Positions 32,885 through 43,401 are shown, counted from the first letter of the stretch. The stretch: 64,000 nucleotides of DNA from Flavobacterium aquicola (GCF_003385115.1 NZ_QUNI01000017.1:1830-65829); one strand, 5' to 3'. A program made the numbers and translations. The notes: generated by a model not told the origin, from the sequence alone.

Positions 32885-34801
32885 TCAATTCTTCACAAAT
32901 TTCAATTTCTTACTACCTGCATTCGTTTGTATATTAACAAAATATACTCCCGAAGACCAAGAGTTAATATCCCAAACGGTTGTTGAGTCTGTTGTTTTTA
33001 TTTTTTGCCCCGTCATAGTATAGAATTGTGCTTTTTCGAGGGTTATTCCGCCGGGAATATCGAGTGAAAGAATGTTATTTGCTGGGTTCAGAAATAATTG
33101 TGCCGCTTTCAGGTCAAATTTTTTGCGGTTTAAGGTGGCTGAATTGCTTTTGGAAATAATATTTTTTTCAGGGTCGAAAGCGATGCTTGTAATCGCAAAA
33201 GGGACATTCTCCGTAAAAGTTTCTCCATTAACGGTATTGTTTAAAACCAAATCCAGCTGCTGGCCACCGCTTCCAAAAACCCGAACAGGCACCGGCATCT
33301 CAAAAAAGGAAACTGAAGGATCTGATTGTGTTTGGGTGATGGTGAATTTGGCTTGCCCGCTTTCTAAATTCTGAGCTGTAATCGTATAGGATGGATATCC
33401 CTGATTGTACACCCAATCGTTAAAGAATTCTGTGAGGCTGTGACCGTAAACTGCTTCTAAATGTGATTGCAAGTCAGGTGTTTTGGCATATTTGTATGCA
33501 AGATTAAGATCTTTTAAATAGTTTTTTATTCCTTGAAAAAATAAATCATCTCCTAATTTAAGGCGAAGCATATTGAGAACCATTGCGCCTTTATTGTATG
33601 TTAACCGGGAGCTGAAAATTCTGTTTACATCCGAAAGTTCACCATCGGTTACATATACAGCCCCATTGGTTTTGGAGGTGATGTTGTTAATCATTTTGTT
33701 TTTTTCGGAAATGAAAGCATTTTGTCCGTCAAAGTTTTCTATAACCAATGCCGAAAGATAAGTAGCAAAACCTTCGTTGAGCCAAATGTCGTTCCATGCG
33801 CCGCAAGTGATTTTGTCGCCAAACCATTGGTGTGCCATTTCATGAGCAATTAAGTCTCTGTCAAAACTAATCATAAATGAAACCGTTGTATGTTCCATTC
33901 CGCCGCCCCATTCAAACTGGGCATGACCATATTTTTCGGTATGAAAAGGATAGATTTCAAAAAGGCTTTCATATAAATTTAAAATCAGCGGTGTTTGATC
34001 TAATTGTGTTTTCACCGATGCTAAAGTTTCCGGATAGATATAATTTATTATTGGATATTGATTAGGAGCAGTTCCTCCCTGCTGATTGTAGACACTATAA
34101 TTGGTTACCGCTATAGCAACCAAGTAAGCAGGAATAGGATAGCCATGATGGAAATGAGTAGTTTTGTCAGCACCTTTAATTACAGGAGGTTCAGGTTCAA
34201 TACCATTGGAAACGCTTATATATTGCGACGGAGCTGTAATATAAACGTCAATTGCATCAGTTTTGTCATTTAAATCCTGTTTGCAAGGCCACCAGTCGCG
34301 CGCACCATAAGGTTCAGACAAAGTATATAAAATTGGACTGCCGTCATGTAAAGCCAAATTGAAAGCCTGTTCACTGCTGGCAGGAGTACCCGCATACCGA
34401 ATTTCGACAGTTGTGGCATCTCCCAAATTTAGAACAGCACGCAAGGTAATGACTAATTCGTTATTAGCGTTTTGTACAAAAGGTACCGAAACCCCGTTTT
34501 GGGTAACGGTGCTTACTGTTAATTGGCTGGTTAAATCAAAAGTTACAGTGGTAAGATCTGATACAGCAGTAAAAGTACTGGTTACAATTCCTGAAATAAA
34601 ATACTGAGCTGGATCTACAGTGAATTCCAGTTTTTGGTACGTAAGATCATAATTTTGTGTATTGGGATTTACACTTAAATTCATTTTTTTAGCTGCCAAC
34701 TTTTGCTCTAATTCGGCAATATCTGATGTTTGACTAACGTTTTTTTGGGCATGAGCCGAAACCATCAGAATCTGTACTATGTACAGCAGGTATTTCTTCA
34801 T
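32885..34801 (-). CDS. secreted M1-family aminopeptidase with type IX sorting domain
   Basis: 638 residues from the ATG at 34801 (MKKYLLYIVQILMVSAHAQ, Sec signal). Substrate motif GGGMEHTT, zinc motif HEMAHQWFG, then NEGFATY carrying the third ligand, all near residues 285-335. The last ~75 residues (LFLNPANNILSLDI... YTMTGQKIKTT...WSSGVYFVNIQTNAGSKKLKFVKN) form a type A C-terminal sorting domain, so export through T9SS is likely. It removes N-terminal residues from peptides outside the cell. Confidence 0.93.
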   Translation of the reverse strand: MKKYLLYIVQILMVSAHAQKNVSQTSDIAELEQKLAAKKMNLSVNPNTQNYDLTYQKLEFTVDPAQYFISGIVTSTFTAVSDLTTVTFDLTSQLTVSTVTQNGVSVPFVQNANNELVITLRAVLNLGDATTVEIRYAGTPASSEQAFNLALHDGSPILYTLSEPYGARDWWPCKQDLNDKTDAIDVYITAPSQYISVSNGIEPEPPVIKGADKTTHFHHGYPIPAYLVAIAVTNYSVYNQQGGTAPNQYPIINYIYPETLASVKTQLDQTPLILNLYESLFEIYPFHTEKYGHAQFEWGGGMEHTTVSFMISFDRDLIAHEMAHQWFGDKITCGAWNDIWLNEGFATYLSALVIENFDGQNAFISEKNKMINNITSKTNGAVYVTDGELSDVNRIFSSRLTYNKGAMVLNMLRLKLGDDLFFQGIKNYLKDLNLAYKYAKTPDLQSHLEAVYGHSLTEFFNDWVYNQGYPSYTITAQNLESGQAKFTITQTQSDPSVSFFEMPVPVRVFGSGGQQLDLVLNNTVNGETFTENVPFAITSIAFDPEKNIISKSNSATLNRKKFDLKAAQLFLNPANNILSLDIPGGITLEKAQFYTMTGQKIKTTDSTTVWDINSWSSGVYFVNIQTNAGSKKLKFVKN

Positions 34802-34888
34802 TTTACATTTTATTTGAATATCAAATATAATCAATGATTTTGTATTAAAATTTTTCTTTCAATCAGTTATCATATCTATTAGAATAAA

Positions 34889-34920
34889 AAAAACCATCTG
34901 AGAAGATCAGATGGTTTTTG
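34889..34920 (-). terminator. terminator of the outer-membrane barrel gene
   Basis: AAAACCATCTGA and TCAGATGGTTTT arms with a short loop; T-run on the minus strand. Confidence 0.8.
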
Positions 34921-34937
34921 AAAATTAGTTGTTTGTT

Positions 34938-35444
34938 TTATAATTTAAAAGTAACTCCAAATTTAGCTCCGCTAGTTCCGGTATTTCCGCCTAATTCTAA
35001 ATTGATTCCAAATGAGTCATTAAAGAAATAACGGCCGCCTACTTGTAAACCTAGACCTAAAGCATCATTGTCTGGATGAGGATTACCATTATAGTCATCA
35101 TAATCCCAGATGTAATAAGTAAGACTTGGTCCTGCATAGAAGTCAAAATTACTTGGAATGTCTAATATTCTATTAAAATGATAATTTCCATTAAATCCTA
35201 TTCCAATAGCAGATGAGTCATAATGGTAACCGTGGTAACCGCTGTCATCTGTCTGAAATGATATTTGGCCTCCAAGTGACCAGTCTTTAGAAATTCCATG
35301 ATCAAGACCAAAATATATTGGTACTCCCCAGCCTGATATACCTACACCAGCGTTTAATTGAGTTTGACCTTTTGCTAATGGATTTTGAGCAAATATGCTA
35401 TTTGTTATAAAACCAAATGCGATAATTAGAATAAATTTTTTCAT
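34938..35444 (-). CDS. outer-membrane beta-barrel protein
   Basis: 168 residues from the ATG at 35444 (MKKFILIIAFGFITNSIFAQ, Sec signal; the ATG at 35468 gives a poor start). It has eight strand-like segments (VGISGWGVPIYFGLDHG, WSLGGQISF, IGIGFNGNYHF, FDFYAGPSLTYYIWDYDD, LGLGLQVGGRYFF, FGINLELGG) and ends GAKFGVTFKL, the aromatic-poor but typical end of small Bacteroidota barrels. Confidence 0.75.
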   Translation of the reverse strand: MKKFILIIAFGFITNSIFAQNPLAKGQTQLNAGVGISGWGVPIYFGLDHGISKDWSLGGQISFQTDDSGYHGYHYDSSAIGIGFNGNYHFNRILDIPSNFDFYAGPSLTYYIWDYDDYNGNPHPDNDALGLGLQVGGRYFFNDSFGINLELGGNTGTSGAKFGVTFKL

Positions 35445-35601
35445 AATTTTTTTTTTAATACAACGCAAAAATATAAGTTTATTATGTTTTTTTTAAGTTT
35501 TTTTTGCAACGCGGGCGAACAAGTCAAAGATTTAAATTGCTTGTTATAATTTTGCGTTTTTTAATTACATAATTTGCAGATATTTGGCAAAAATTAGGCT
35601 T

Positions 35602-37209
35602 TTACAAGACAATCATTTTAGCAGAAAATTTTGTTCCGTTATAAATTACCTGAACAATATAAGTGCCGGAAGCTACTATAACGCTTGGTGTAAAACTCAG
35701 AATATCCCCGTCAACAGCATATGTATTTCCAAAAATTTTGGAACCCAGCATAGAATAAATGGTTACCTGAACTGTACTGTTTATAAAATTATAGAACAAC
35801 AGATTAATTTGGTTGGTGGTTATAGGATTTGGAAAAATCTTCATAAAATCAGTATTCGGATAATAGATTGATTTATCAGTTTTAAAAATGGGAAGTTTTT
35901 CAAACGATCCGCCCAAAACCGCATCCGATTGTGCCTCGGTCATACATAGCCAATCCTGCATAATGGTGGCATATATTTGTCTGAAATCATGCTGAAAAGG
36001 AACCTGGTCGTTAACTGTAGCATTTTGAGGTAAATCTGGAGAAGACCCAATCATTCCAGTAACTGGATTTTCGGTTCCTTCTACAGTCCCTCTTCCTGTA
36101 TTTAAAGCGGCTCCAAAAAAGAGTACTGGCGCTCCAGATCCATGATCGGTTCCGGAACTGTCATTGCTTTTGATTCGGCGTCCAAATTCGCTAAAAGTCA
36201 TTCCTGTCACAATATCGGCTTTGCCCATCATTTTTAAATCTTCCTGAAAAGCACCAATAGCCTGTGAAAGTATGCTTAAGTTTTCGGCCTGCTTTCCTAA
36301 TGTTCTGTCTGTGTCCAGAACCTGATTCTCGTGACTATCAAAAGTTTTGGGATGGTTTACCACATAAATGGGTGTTTGTAATCCGCCATTGATGAGTTTT
36401 GCCACAATTCTTAGCTGATCTGCCAGGCCATTTTTGTCGGGATAGGTTGGCGATTGCGGTTTAGGAACATTATATGCTTTTTGAATAGAATCCCGATAGG
36501 CATTACTTTGATCTTTCATCAGTCTCAAAAAAGTGAGCTCATGGCCATAATCTGAGTTGGGAGCAGGATCTGAAGTTTCGTTAATTACATTTAATAAATC
36601 TTCTGGTTTCTGCACGCTGTAGGCCATGTTGATTTTTGGCCCCTGCAGCGAAAAAGGTAAAGTAGAACCAATTTGTATGGCTAATGGATCTGGCATATCT
36701 TTATTTGGATAGCCAGTCGGGAAGCTTGGATACACGGTGTCTAATGCACGACCGAGCCATCCCGACTGCAGTGACTTATCACTATCTGAAGCGGTAAACC
36801 AAATATCGGTCGCTCGAAAGTGGCTGTAACTTGGATTTGGATAGGAAACGCCTTGAACAATAAGCATTTTGCCATTATTGTATAGCTGCTGCATTTCTTT
36901 CATTGCGGGATGTAAACCTGTTGTATCATTGTAATGCAATTTTAAAACCTCGGTTTCTTTCATCAAAATATTGGAACGTGCGTTTGTCAATTCTTCCCAT
37001 TTGTCTCTTGGCAAAACAGTATTTAAGCCGTCGTTTCCGCCATTCATCTGAATAATAACTAATATTTTGCCACAGCCAGCGGCAGCAGTTGCAAGTAATT
37101 GTAAACTCTCACTCTCGATCTGGGAGGAAGCCATTACCGGAATATGATTAAATACTAATGGTATTGTTGATGCAATAGCAGTTGTCTTTATAAATTTTCT
37201 TCTTTCCAT
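35602..37209 (-). CDS. DUF1501-family secreted protein with type IX sorting domain
   Basis: 535 residues. Start MERRKFIKTTAIASTIPLVF is a Tat-like/Sec signal with RR. Sulfatase-like DUF1501 features: IQMNGGNDGLNTVLPR, GVSYPNPSYSHFRATDIW, TEFGRRIKSNDSSGTDHGSGAPVLFFG. The C-terminal ~75 residues (IFPNPITTNQINLLFYN...TYIVQVIYNGTKFSAKMIVL) are a T9SS sorting domain. It is 6 bases after the DUF1800 gene, the usual pairing, so the two probably act together outside the membrane; the reaction is unknown. Confidence 0.9.
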   Translation of the reverse strand: MERRKFIKTTAIASTIPLVFNHIPVMASSQIESESLQLLATAAAGCGKILVIIQMNGGNDGLNTVLPRDKWEELTNARSNILMKETEVLKLHYNDTTGLHPAMKEMQQLYNNGKMLIVQGVSYPNPSYSHFRATDIWFTASDSDKSLQSGWLGRALDTVYPSFPTGYPNKDMPDPLAIQIGSTLPFSLQGPKINMAYSVQKPEDLLNVINETSDPAPNSDYGHELTFLRLMKDQSNAYRDSIQKAYNVPKPQSPTYPDKNGLADQLRIVAKLINGGLQTPIYVVNHPKTFDSHENQVLDTDRTLGKQAENLSILSQAIGAFQEDLKMMGKADIVTGMTFSEFGRRIKSNDSSGTDHGSGAPVLFFGAALNTGRGTVEGTENPVTGMIGSSPDLPQNATVNDQVPFQHDFRQIYATIMQDWLCMTEAQSDAVLGGSFEKLPIFKTDKSIYYPNTDFMKIFPNPITTNQINLLFYNFINSTVQVTIYSMLGSKIFGNTYAVDGDILSFTPSVIVASGTYIVQVIYNGTKFSAKMIVL

Positions 37210-37215
37210 TTTAAA

Positions 37216-39057
37216 TTACATTAACTGATATTCAGCAAATTCAACAATAGTGAGTAATAGACTTCGAATTCTTGTTCTTACAATTGATAAAGTCATTTCG
37301 TTTGGGTTGGCAATGTAAGACCTCCAAGCCCCAGACCAATATTTATCGGAATCCTGACCTGTTAAAAGGGTTTGTGTTTTGATAGCATTTTTTGCGTTTA
37401 TACTAAAGTCTATCGGCACTAAATACTGAAGACATTCATTTACCAATAAATTTGGATCTTCGCAGACGGCATTAGGAAATTGTTTTACATAGGCTATAAC
37501 ATCTACTTCCATCCTGGTAGTTAATCCATTTTTTTCTATATCAAAACCATAAAACAAATAGTCGATTAAACCGTAGCGTCTTTGTATGGAATTAGAATTT
37601 ATCCAATATTCATGAAAGGAAGGTTTTTGATAAAAAGCCTGCCAGCCCGCAACGTTTGGAATCGCACCGATGGATTGCTGCATATCATACATAGCATAAT
37701 TGAACTGGTTCCAAAGATGGTACTGTGCTTCATAATTAGCAATATCTTCTACGTTATAATTTAAGTTGAAAGTACGCATTGTTCCCACAATAACGTCCAA
37801 TGGAGATTTTATATAAACGCCTCTGTTTGCCATGTCAAAAAAGTGTTCGCTCTTGAATAACTTATCCAAAACGGGTAAAATGTTCCAATTATTAGCCACA
37901 AAATGCTGAGCCAAAGGAACTATCACATTGGCTTCGATATTAGCATCAATATCATAATAAACGAAGAAACGATATAAGCGGCGGCAAATATATTCGGATA
38001 CAACTTTTGATTTGGCAAAAATCATATCAATAAACAAATCCAATTCTCCGGCACCAATATTTGGAATCACAGTATTATTAAAAAAAGAGGAAAATTTCTT
38101 GGTACTGGTATCATGTAAATTGTCAATAAAATTGGTTGCCTCTGTTGTGGTATTCAAATTTTGAACTCTCCATCCCGTAAGGACTTTAGCGGCTTGGATC
38201 ACATCGGCTTCGGTGTATTGGCTGTCTTCGTCTTTGCCCAGTGTAAATAATTCCATAACTTCTCTGGCAAAATTTTCGTCAGGAGCGGTTTTAGTATTGG
38301 CCTGATTGTTTAGATAAAACATCATGGCTGGCTGAGTAGCCATACTGCGGATTAAGGATTTGTAATTTCCAGTAGCATTATCACGAAACATTTTCATGTA
38401 TTTGTAACAAATTCGTGCCGAATTGCTATTGCAATATTCATTAGACGACTGCTTTACAAATTCAAAATCAACCGGAATAAAATGATACCAGAAAAGTGTC
38501 ATCTTCTCTCGAATCGTAATGTCCTGATTAAAGGCAAGACCTAGTGACCAAGAACTTAAACCGGACGTTCGGTTGCCATTTGTATCACCTCCAACGTCAT
38601 TAGCTGCGAAAGCATTGTTTGTCCAATCGGCTCCATAAGGAAGTCCGTTTTCGTCTGGATTTTCATTTTCATAATGATTTACCGGCGGAGCAGGCGGCGT
38701 ATTGTCTACTGTCAAAATCAAATTTACAGCTTGATTCATGCCAAGATTTAGTATCGTATCAACATCAGCTTTTTTAAACCCGAAACCGGTTCTTTTTAGT
38801 AAATGCAGGGCTTCCGAAGTGCCCCAAGTTCCTGTATATGCTGCCAGACCGCTGGTAACATTCGTTACTCTTTCAGTTTCCTGGCCTAATTTTGCTGCTA
38901 GATTTCTTTTTGGATTTGTTAAAGAAGAATATCGGCGTCCAGTATAAATTTTACGGGAGTATTTTTCGAATAAAGGGTCTTTTTCCTGGGCATTTACTAA
39001 TAATTTTTTTATCAGCTTGGTAAATAAGGCGCGTCGGGTTAGAGTAATGTTTCCCAT
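37216..39057 (-). CDS. DUF1800-family protein
   Basis: 613 residues. Family hallmarks: LLKRTGFGFKKADVDTILNLG near residue 83, REKMTLFWYHFIPV, FAREVMELFTLGKD and SPLDVIVGTMRTF. DUF1800 genes nearly always stand upstream of a DUF1501 gene, as here. No clear signal peptide is seen, although the start (MGNITLTRRALFTKLIKK) has a twin-arginine-like RR. Confidence 0.9.
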   Translation of the reverse strand: MGNITLTRRALFTKLIKKLLVNAQEKDPLFEKYSRKIYTGRRYSSLTNPKRNLAAKLGQETERVTNVTSGLAAYTGTWGTSEALHLLKRTGFGFKKADVDTILNLGMNQAVNLILTVDNTPPAPPVNHYENENPDENGLPYGADWTNNAFAANDVGGDTNGNRTSGLSSWSLGLAFNQDITIREKMTLFWYHFIPVDFEFVKQSSNEYCNSNSARICYKYMKMFRDNATGNYKSLIRSMATQPAMMFYLNNQANTKTAPDENFAREVMELFTLGKDEDSQYTEADVIQAAKVLTGWRVQNLNTTTEATNFIDNLHDTSTKKFSSFFNNTVIPNIGAGELDLFIDMIFAKSKVVSEYICRRLYRFFVYYDIDANIEANVIVPLAQHFVANNWNILPVLDKLFKSEHFFDMANRGVYIKSPLDVIVGTMRTFNLNYNVEDIANYEAQYHLWNQFNYAMYDMQQSIGAIPNVAGWQAFYQKPSFHEYWINSNSIQRRYGLIDYLFYGFDIEKNGLTTRMEVDVIAYVKQFPNAVCEDPNLLVNECLQYLVPIDFSINAKNAIKTQTLLTGQDSDKYWSGAWRSYIANPNEMTLSIVRTRIRSLLLTIVEFAEYQLM

Positions 39058-39060
39058 AAA

Positions 39061-39177
39061 ATGATTGCTAGTTTGGAGGCCATTGCATTATGGCAAATTA
39101 CAAACGCCAAATATATGGAAATCGATATGAGAGAAACAACAAAACAAGAAGAACACGTATTTCTACGTGAACTATAA
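39061..39177 (+). CDS. possible 38-residue small ORF
   Basis: ATG at 39061 opens MIASLEAIALWQITNAKYM...HVFLREL, 38 residues, amphipathic then charged. It begins three bases after the divergent DUF1800 start, a region that must also hold that gene's promoter, so it could equally be chance. Confidence 0.2.
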   Translation: MIASLEAIALWQITNAKYMEIDMRETTKQEEHVFLREL

Positions 39178-39208
39178 GCAAAATAGGAGAAAATCAAGAT
39201 TATACAAT

Positions 39209-40582
39209 CTACTTTAAAATTTCAGTCAGATTCTTTTCTTTTTCGGTCTTTAATACAGCTTCAAAGTAAATTAAATCATTTTTTTTGATGAGGTTTATTT
39301 CCAGTGTTTCAAATGCCTGCAGAATGGATATGTTTTTGTTCTTGGCAATTAAAAAACGCCATTCTTTGGGCTGGAGTTTATCGAAATTAATTTTCAGATA
39401 CCCTATTTTGGGATTGGCTGGCTTTGAGGATTTTGCTTTGGAAAGATTGGCTTCAAATATTAAAGAATTGTTTTTGACAAAAGTTTTGGTCACAGCCAAA
39501 GGAAAATTTAAAAATGTCTGATGTCTGTCGATTATATTTTGACTTTTCAAAAAGTTATAGATTTTTTGGGAATTATCAGTCTGGATGGAAAAGTAAAAAG
39601 AGGGTTCACGGCTTGCATGAGCTACGACTTTCTTTATCGGATTAAAATCATCATCATAATCATACGAAATAGCCGAATCTTTCTTTTCTATTATGCTGTG
39701 GAGCAGTAATTCGGTTTGAGCGGGATGATGAACCAGAATGGAATCCAGATTAAAGCCGATCATTTTATTGATTTTAACCGAATGGGTTTTTAATATATTC
39801 TGATCATTTAATATGTCGAAATTAAAACCTAATGACAGCAATGAAGCTGGATTTTGAATAAATGCAGAAGTTTTTCTAAACTTTGTTTTCCAATTGAATT
39901 TTCCCTCAGCTGCGATTCCATTTTCTTTCAATGAGAGATTTATAATGCCATCATCGTCGAATAAATTATTTTTTTTGATCCAAATAGTTACCGCTTTAGA
40001 ATTTTCAATAATTTTTTCTATTTTTTTGACATTAAAGCAGCGATTTTTAATGAATAAATTTTCTGCTGTTTTGACGTAATCTTGATAGTTATTTGAAGCA
40101 TTTGCGCAATACAAAATCTGATTCTCATATCGGATGATAAGCGCATTTGCAGTTTTAGAATAATAATTAATAAACGGTTTTCCGTATTCTGTTTTCACAA
40201 ACTGAGCATTGACTAAGGCTCTTTCAAAGACCGCTTCGTTTTCGATTACAGCCGTTAAACACCACTGATTAAATGGCTGGCTCTGAATATGAAATGCTGT
40301 AAGATAATGAGGTGTTTCTATTCCGTAATCGGAAAGATTAGAATGACTTTTATCCGCAGTATTATTAGTGCCGAATTCCCATTGTGATGGATTCTTCAGG
40401 TACAAAAAGGCAAAATGATTTCGAATATTTTTTACATCTGCAATTACAATTCCATCAGCATTTGACGGAATAGTTTTTTTGTCAAATTGTTTGTAAAATC
40501 CATACCAATAAAGGATTGCCATACTTCCTATAGTGAAAAGAAGTATGGCAATTCTAAGAGAACTCTTTTTGATTCTCTTCAT
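39209..40582 (-). CDS. membrane-anchored protein of unknown function
   Basis: 457 residues with one N-terminal membrane segment (about residues 10-28, IAILLFTIGSMAILYWYGFY) and a large strand-rich outside part. No domain recognised. It lies 3 bases after the gene at 40586-42589 and shares its motif of comparing computed values (HSIIEKKDSAISYDYDDDF), so it belongs to the same operon and perhaps the same process. Confidence 0.65.
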   Translation of the reverse strand: MKRIKKSSLRIAILLFTIGSMAILYWYGFYKQFDKKTIPSNADGIVIADVKNIRNHFAFLYLKNPSQWEFGTNNTADKSHSNLSDYGIETPHYLTAFHIQSQPFNQWCLTAVIENEAVFERALVNAQFVKTEYGKPFINYYSKTANALIIRYENQILYCANASNNYQDYVKTAENLFIKNRCFNVKKIEKIIENSKAVTIWIKKNNLFDDDGIINLSLKENGIAAEGKFNWKTKFRKTSAFIQNPASLLSLGFNFDILNDQNILKTHSVKINKMIGFNLDSILVHHPAQTELLLHSIIEKKDSAISYDYDDDFNPIKKVVAHASREPSFYFSIQTDNSQKIYNFLKSQNIIDRHQTFLNFPLAVTKTFVKNNSLIFEANLSKAKSSKPANPKIGYLKINFDKLQPKEWRFLIAKNKNISILQAFETLEINLIKKNDLIYFEAVLKTEKEKNLTEILK

Positions 40583-40585
40583 AAG

Positions 40586-42589
40586 TTATTCGGTAACAGC
40601 ACTTTCTTTTTGCTTCTCAGTATATACATCATTAATTACATCAAAGAAATACTGTAAGCTGTTGGCATGTTCTCCTTTAATGGTATATGATAATTCAGAT
40701 GTAATAGTTCCATTTTTAAATTTAGATTCAGCAGTAATCTCACCTGCATTTTTCAGGGCAATATCCCAATAATTGTTTTTTGCATCTTTTTCCAATTCGG
40801 TTTTGGAAGCTGTAATTATTTTTTGAACATCAAACCAAGCTGAAGAATTATTTTTTGAAATCATTTTTTTGAAATCAGCTTGTAGCGGCATTACTTTTTG
40901 CTGGATGAGGTTTTCTACATTTTCTTTGGAAGTCGTTACCATAAAGACTCCATTTTTCAGTCCAAAATATAAGTTTTCAAGCACATTATCTTTTTCAAAA
41001 TGAATCGTATAATACCCGTTTGTAAATTTATAATCGGTTCCTGTGAATTTATCAGTGTTTAAAGGGAGTTTAAGTAATTTGTCTACAAATGTTTCATTTC
41101 GAGTATTCACAAGAAATGTGAAATCCGGCTGAATTTCTTCTTTGTTGCTTTTGGTTTCTACCTGCTCATAATTTTCATTATATTCGAAAGTAACATAATC
41201 TCTCTGCACTTTTTTGAGATCGTGAAGTACAAAAACAGCATTGCCGGGAATTAAATCAGCTATGGCTTTTTCGTCTAAGACCAAAGCAATTGCATCGATC
41301 AAAACATCGGTCTCTTTGCCGCTGGCTTCTTTTGAGTATGCTTGATAAACAGAACTCAAAGTGTTTTTCATGACCTTGTATTCATAATTCATAATGGCTT
41401 CTGTATCCATGCTGATAGAGTAGTAGCCCAAGATATTATTACCGATATAATTCAATAAGTTTTTATCTATTCTGGAATCAAACATTTCCTGATATGATTT
41501 TTTTATTTCATCGTTTTTAGGAGTTAATACTTGATTGAACCTAATTTTTTCTTTTTCAAAATAGGTATTGATGTGATAATTACTATTTAATAAACCATTT
41601 TTATAGATTCCCATCAGCGCCGCATTGCCCCCAGCAAAAGAAGAAAACAACTGAGAGGTTAATATGTCCAGATCTGCAAAAGCATAAAAATCTGATTTTG
41701 GATCATTATTCTTAAAAACGTTTGAACTCATAACAGCTTTTTCGCTTGCTGGATCAAAAGTTTCTTTAAAAATTAAATCTACAGCCGAATTGATTTTTGC
41801 TCTTTCGATAGAGTCTGTTTTTTTATATTCGAGATCTTCGAGTTTTCTGTTGGTTTCCTCTAATTCCGCTTGAGCCTTTTCTTGTTTAGCATAAATTTCT
41901 TCTTCAGTAGGCTCTGTAATTACTGGAACTTTAACTGTTTTCTTTGCTTTTTTGCCTTTTTTTAATTTGCTGTTTTTGGAGGTTTTGGAGGTTTTGGTTT
42001 TTTTAGGTTCTGGAGCTGGTTTTATTTCTTCAGGAATTTCATAGCTCATCGCAGCCGAGTCTATCAAAACACTCGTTGAGTCCATCAAAGCTAAATCAGA
42101 GTAAGGTTCATTATAAACATTTTTATACGGTTTTGTATAATTGGAATTTATCAAAACGGCAAATTTATCATTCCATGCCAAATGATGATTTTTCGAAGCC
42201 GTAATATTAGAATAATTAGCTTGTTTCGTAACTTTAAGACTGTCTCCATATTTGGATTGTATTAATTTTTCGAATTCTACCGCATTGTTCAGCGGAATCA
42301 ATACCACATAATTCATTACTGTATCTCTATTGGAATAATAGTGATACTGGTTGCGGGTAATATCAATTCCAGTCTGGCTAAGATCTTTTGGCAGAAATTT
42401 TAATTCCTTGTCTAGTAAAGCCTGCATCCACGGATATTCCTGAATGGTTTTTAGAGCTACTTTGTCATTTAGATTTTTGCTGTTAATACACAATGCAAAC
42501 GGTGAATTCTGAGGAACTTTGTTTGCTAAATCCTGCGCATATATTGAAGCATAGAAGCAGATTACAAGTAAAAGAAAATATTTTTTCAT
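40586..42589 (-). CDS. secreted DUF4836-like protein
   Basis: 667 residues, Sec signal (MKKYFLLLVICFYASIYAQ). It starts LANKVPQNSPFALCINSKNLNDKVALKTI, typical of DUF4836-like Bacteroidota proteins. A Lys-rich, low-complexity hinge (PEPKKTKTSKTSKNSKLKKGKKAKKTVKVP) near residues 195-225 is followed by a charged coiled-coil (EEEIYAKQEKAQAELEETNRKLEDLEYKK). Function unknown. Confidence 0.65.
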   Translation of the reverse strand: MKKYFLLLVICFYASIYAQDLANKVPQNSPFALCINSKNLNDKVALKTIQEYPWMQALLDKELKFLPKDLSQTGIDITRNQYHYYSNRDTVMNYVVLIPLNNAVEFEKLIQSKYGDSLKVTKQANYSNITASKNHHLAWNDKFAVLINSNYTKPYKNVYNEPYSDLALMDSTSVLIDSAAMSYEIPEEIKPAPEPKKTKTSKTSKNSKLKKGKKAKKTVKVPVITEPTEEEIYAKQEKAQAELEETNRKLEDLEYKKTDSIERAKINSAVDLIFKETFDPASEKAVMSSNVFKNNDPKSDFYAFADLDILTSQLFSSFAGGNAALMGIYKNGLLNSNYHINTYFEKEKIRFNQVLTPKNDEIKKSYQEMFDSRIDKNLLNYIGNNILGYYSISMDTEAIMNYEYKVMKNTLSSVYQAYSKEASGKETDVLIDAIALVLDEKAIADLIPGNAVFVLHDLKKVQRDYVTFEYNENYEQVETKSNKEEIQPDFTFLVNTRNETFVDKLLKLPLNTDKFTGTDYKFTNGYYTIHFEKDNVLENLYFGLKNGVFMVTTSKENVENLIQQKVMPLQADFKKMISKNNSSAWFDVQKIITASKTELEKDAKNNYWDIALKNAGEITAESKFKNGTITSELSYTIKGEHANSLQYFFDVINDVYTEKQKESAVTE

Positions 42590-42625
42590 GTCTTAAAGTA
42601 TAATTGTTGTAATTGATGTTGTTTT

Positions 42626-43285
42626 TTAGTTAAGCGTAATGGTGTTTTCTATTTTTTCATTTCCGTTAATCAGGCTGATGATTGATCCATTTAGCTTAAT
42701 GGCTTTTTTGCTTTTGGATGTTGCCGCATTTTTGTTGGAAAATGATTTTATCGTAGAATCAAATTTATAAACAGAAGTGTATTTTGCGGTTTGAAATACT
42801 TCTTTATCTGACTTTTCTAATTTCTCGTAAAGTGATTTAATAGGGATTTTTTGGGTACGGATAAATTTTTTATCTGCAAAAGCAAAGTAGTCAGTGCTTA
42901 AAGAAGGATCTAACTTTTTGCTGTTTTTAAGTTTTAAGAAGGCGGTATTAAGATTTCCTATTTTTTGAAAATCTAGGTCAATTGCAAAAATGTAATTCGT
43001 TAAATCAATATTCGTTTTTACATTAGAAATTCCGGCAGTGCTTTGTGCCAATGCTTCTATTTTTGATGCTTCTTTTTTAATTTCGTCTTTAGAAGGAATA
43101 GTATAGCCATTTATTTTCTGCATTTTTAAAATCGAATTTATTTTAGTTTTACTTTGACTAAAATTAATTACGAAATTAAAATGTCCCGATCCGTCATCTT
43201 TCATTTGGACTTCTTCGATTACCTCAAAACAGCTTTGAAACAAAAAGACAAAACACAGTAAGGGTATAAAATAAATTTTTTTCAT
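42626..43285 (-). CDS. lipoprotein of unknown function
   Basis: 219 residues; lipoprotein signal MKKIYFIPLLCFVFLFQSC with Cys at residue 19. The mature part begins FEVIEEVQMKDDGSGHFNFVINFSQSKTK, a pattern seen in Bacteroidota lipoproteins that precede DUF4836-like genes. First gene of an apparent three-gene operon running to 39209. Confidence 0.65.
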   Translation of the reverse strand: MKKIYFIPLLCFVFLFQSCFEVIEEVQMKDDGSGHFNFVINFSQSKTKINSILKMQKINGYTIPSKDEIKKEASKIEALAQSTAGISNVKTNIDLTNYIFAIDLDFQKIGNLNTAFLKLKNSKKLDPSLSTDYFAFADKKFIRTQKIPIKSLYEKLEKSDKEVFQTAKYTSVYKFDSTIKSFSNKNAATSKSKKAIKLNGSIISLINGNEKIENTITLN

Positions 43286-43401
43286 TGTACAATCTGCTGC
43301 AAAAATTAATGAATTGCTTTGTAAGCAATGGACTGCAAAGGAAAGAATAAATTTTTTGTTTTGATTTTTTTTAATACGCTTTTTATCCTAGATAAATGTC
43401 T

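Noticed and set aside
32655-33023. Plus-strand ORF of 122 residues with KFDxxxx repeats
   Set aside because: It begins in the palindrome array, crosses a one-base step in the repeat and runs on antisense into the M1 peptidase gene, so it is probably not a gene.
38407-38424. AATTCGTGCCGAATTG shared with cassette 4 (about 2502)
   Set aside because: A single 16-base near-palindrome inside a coding gene; I see no wider similarity and treat it as coincidence.
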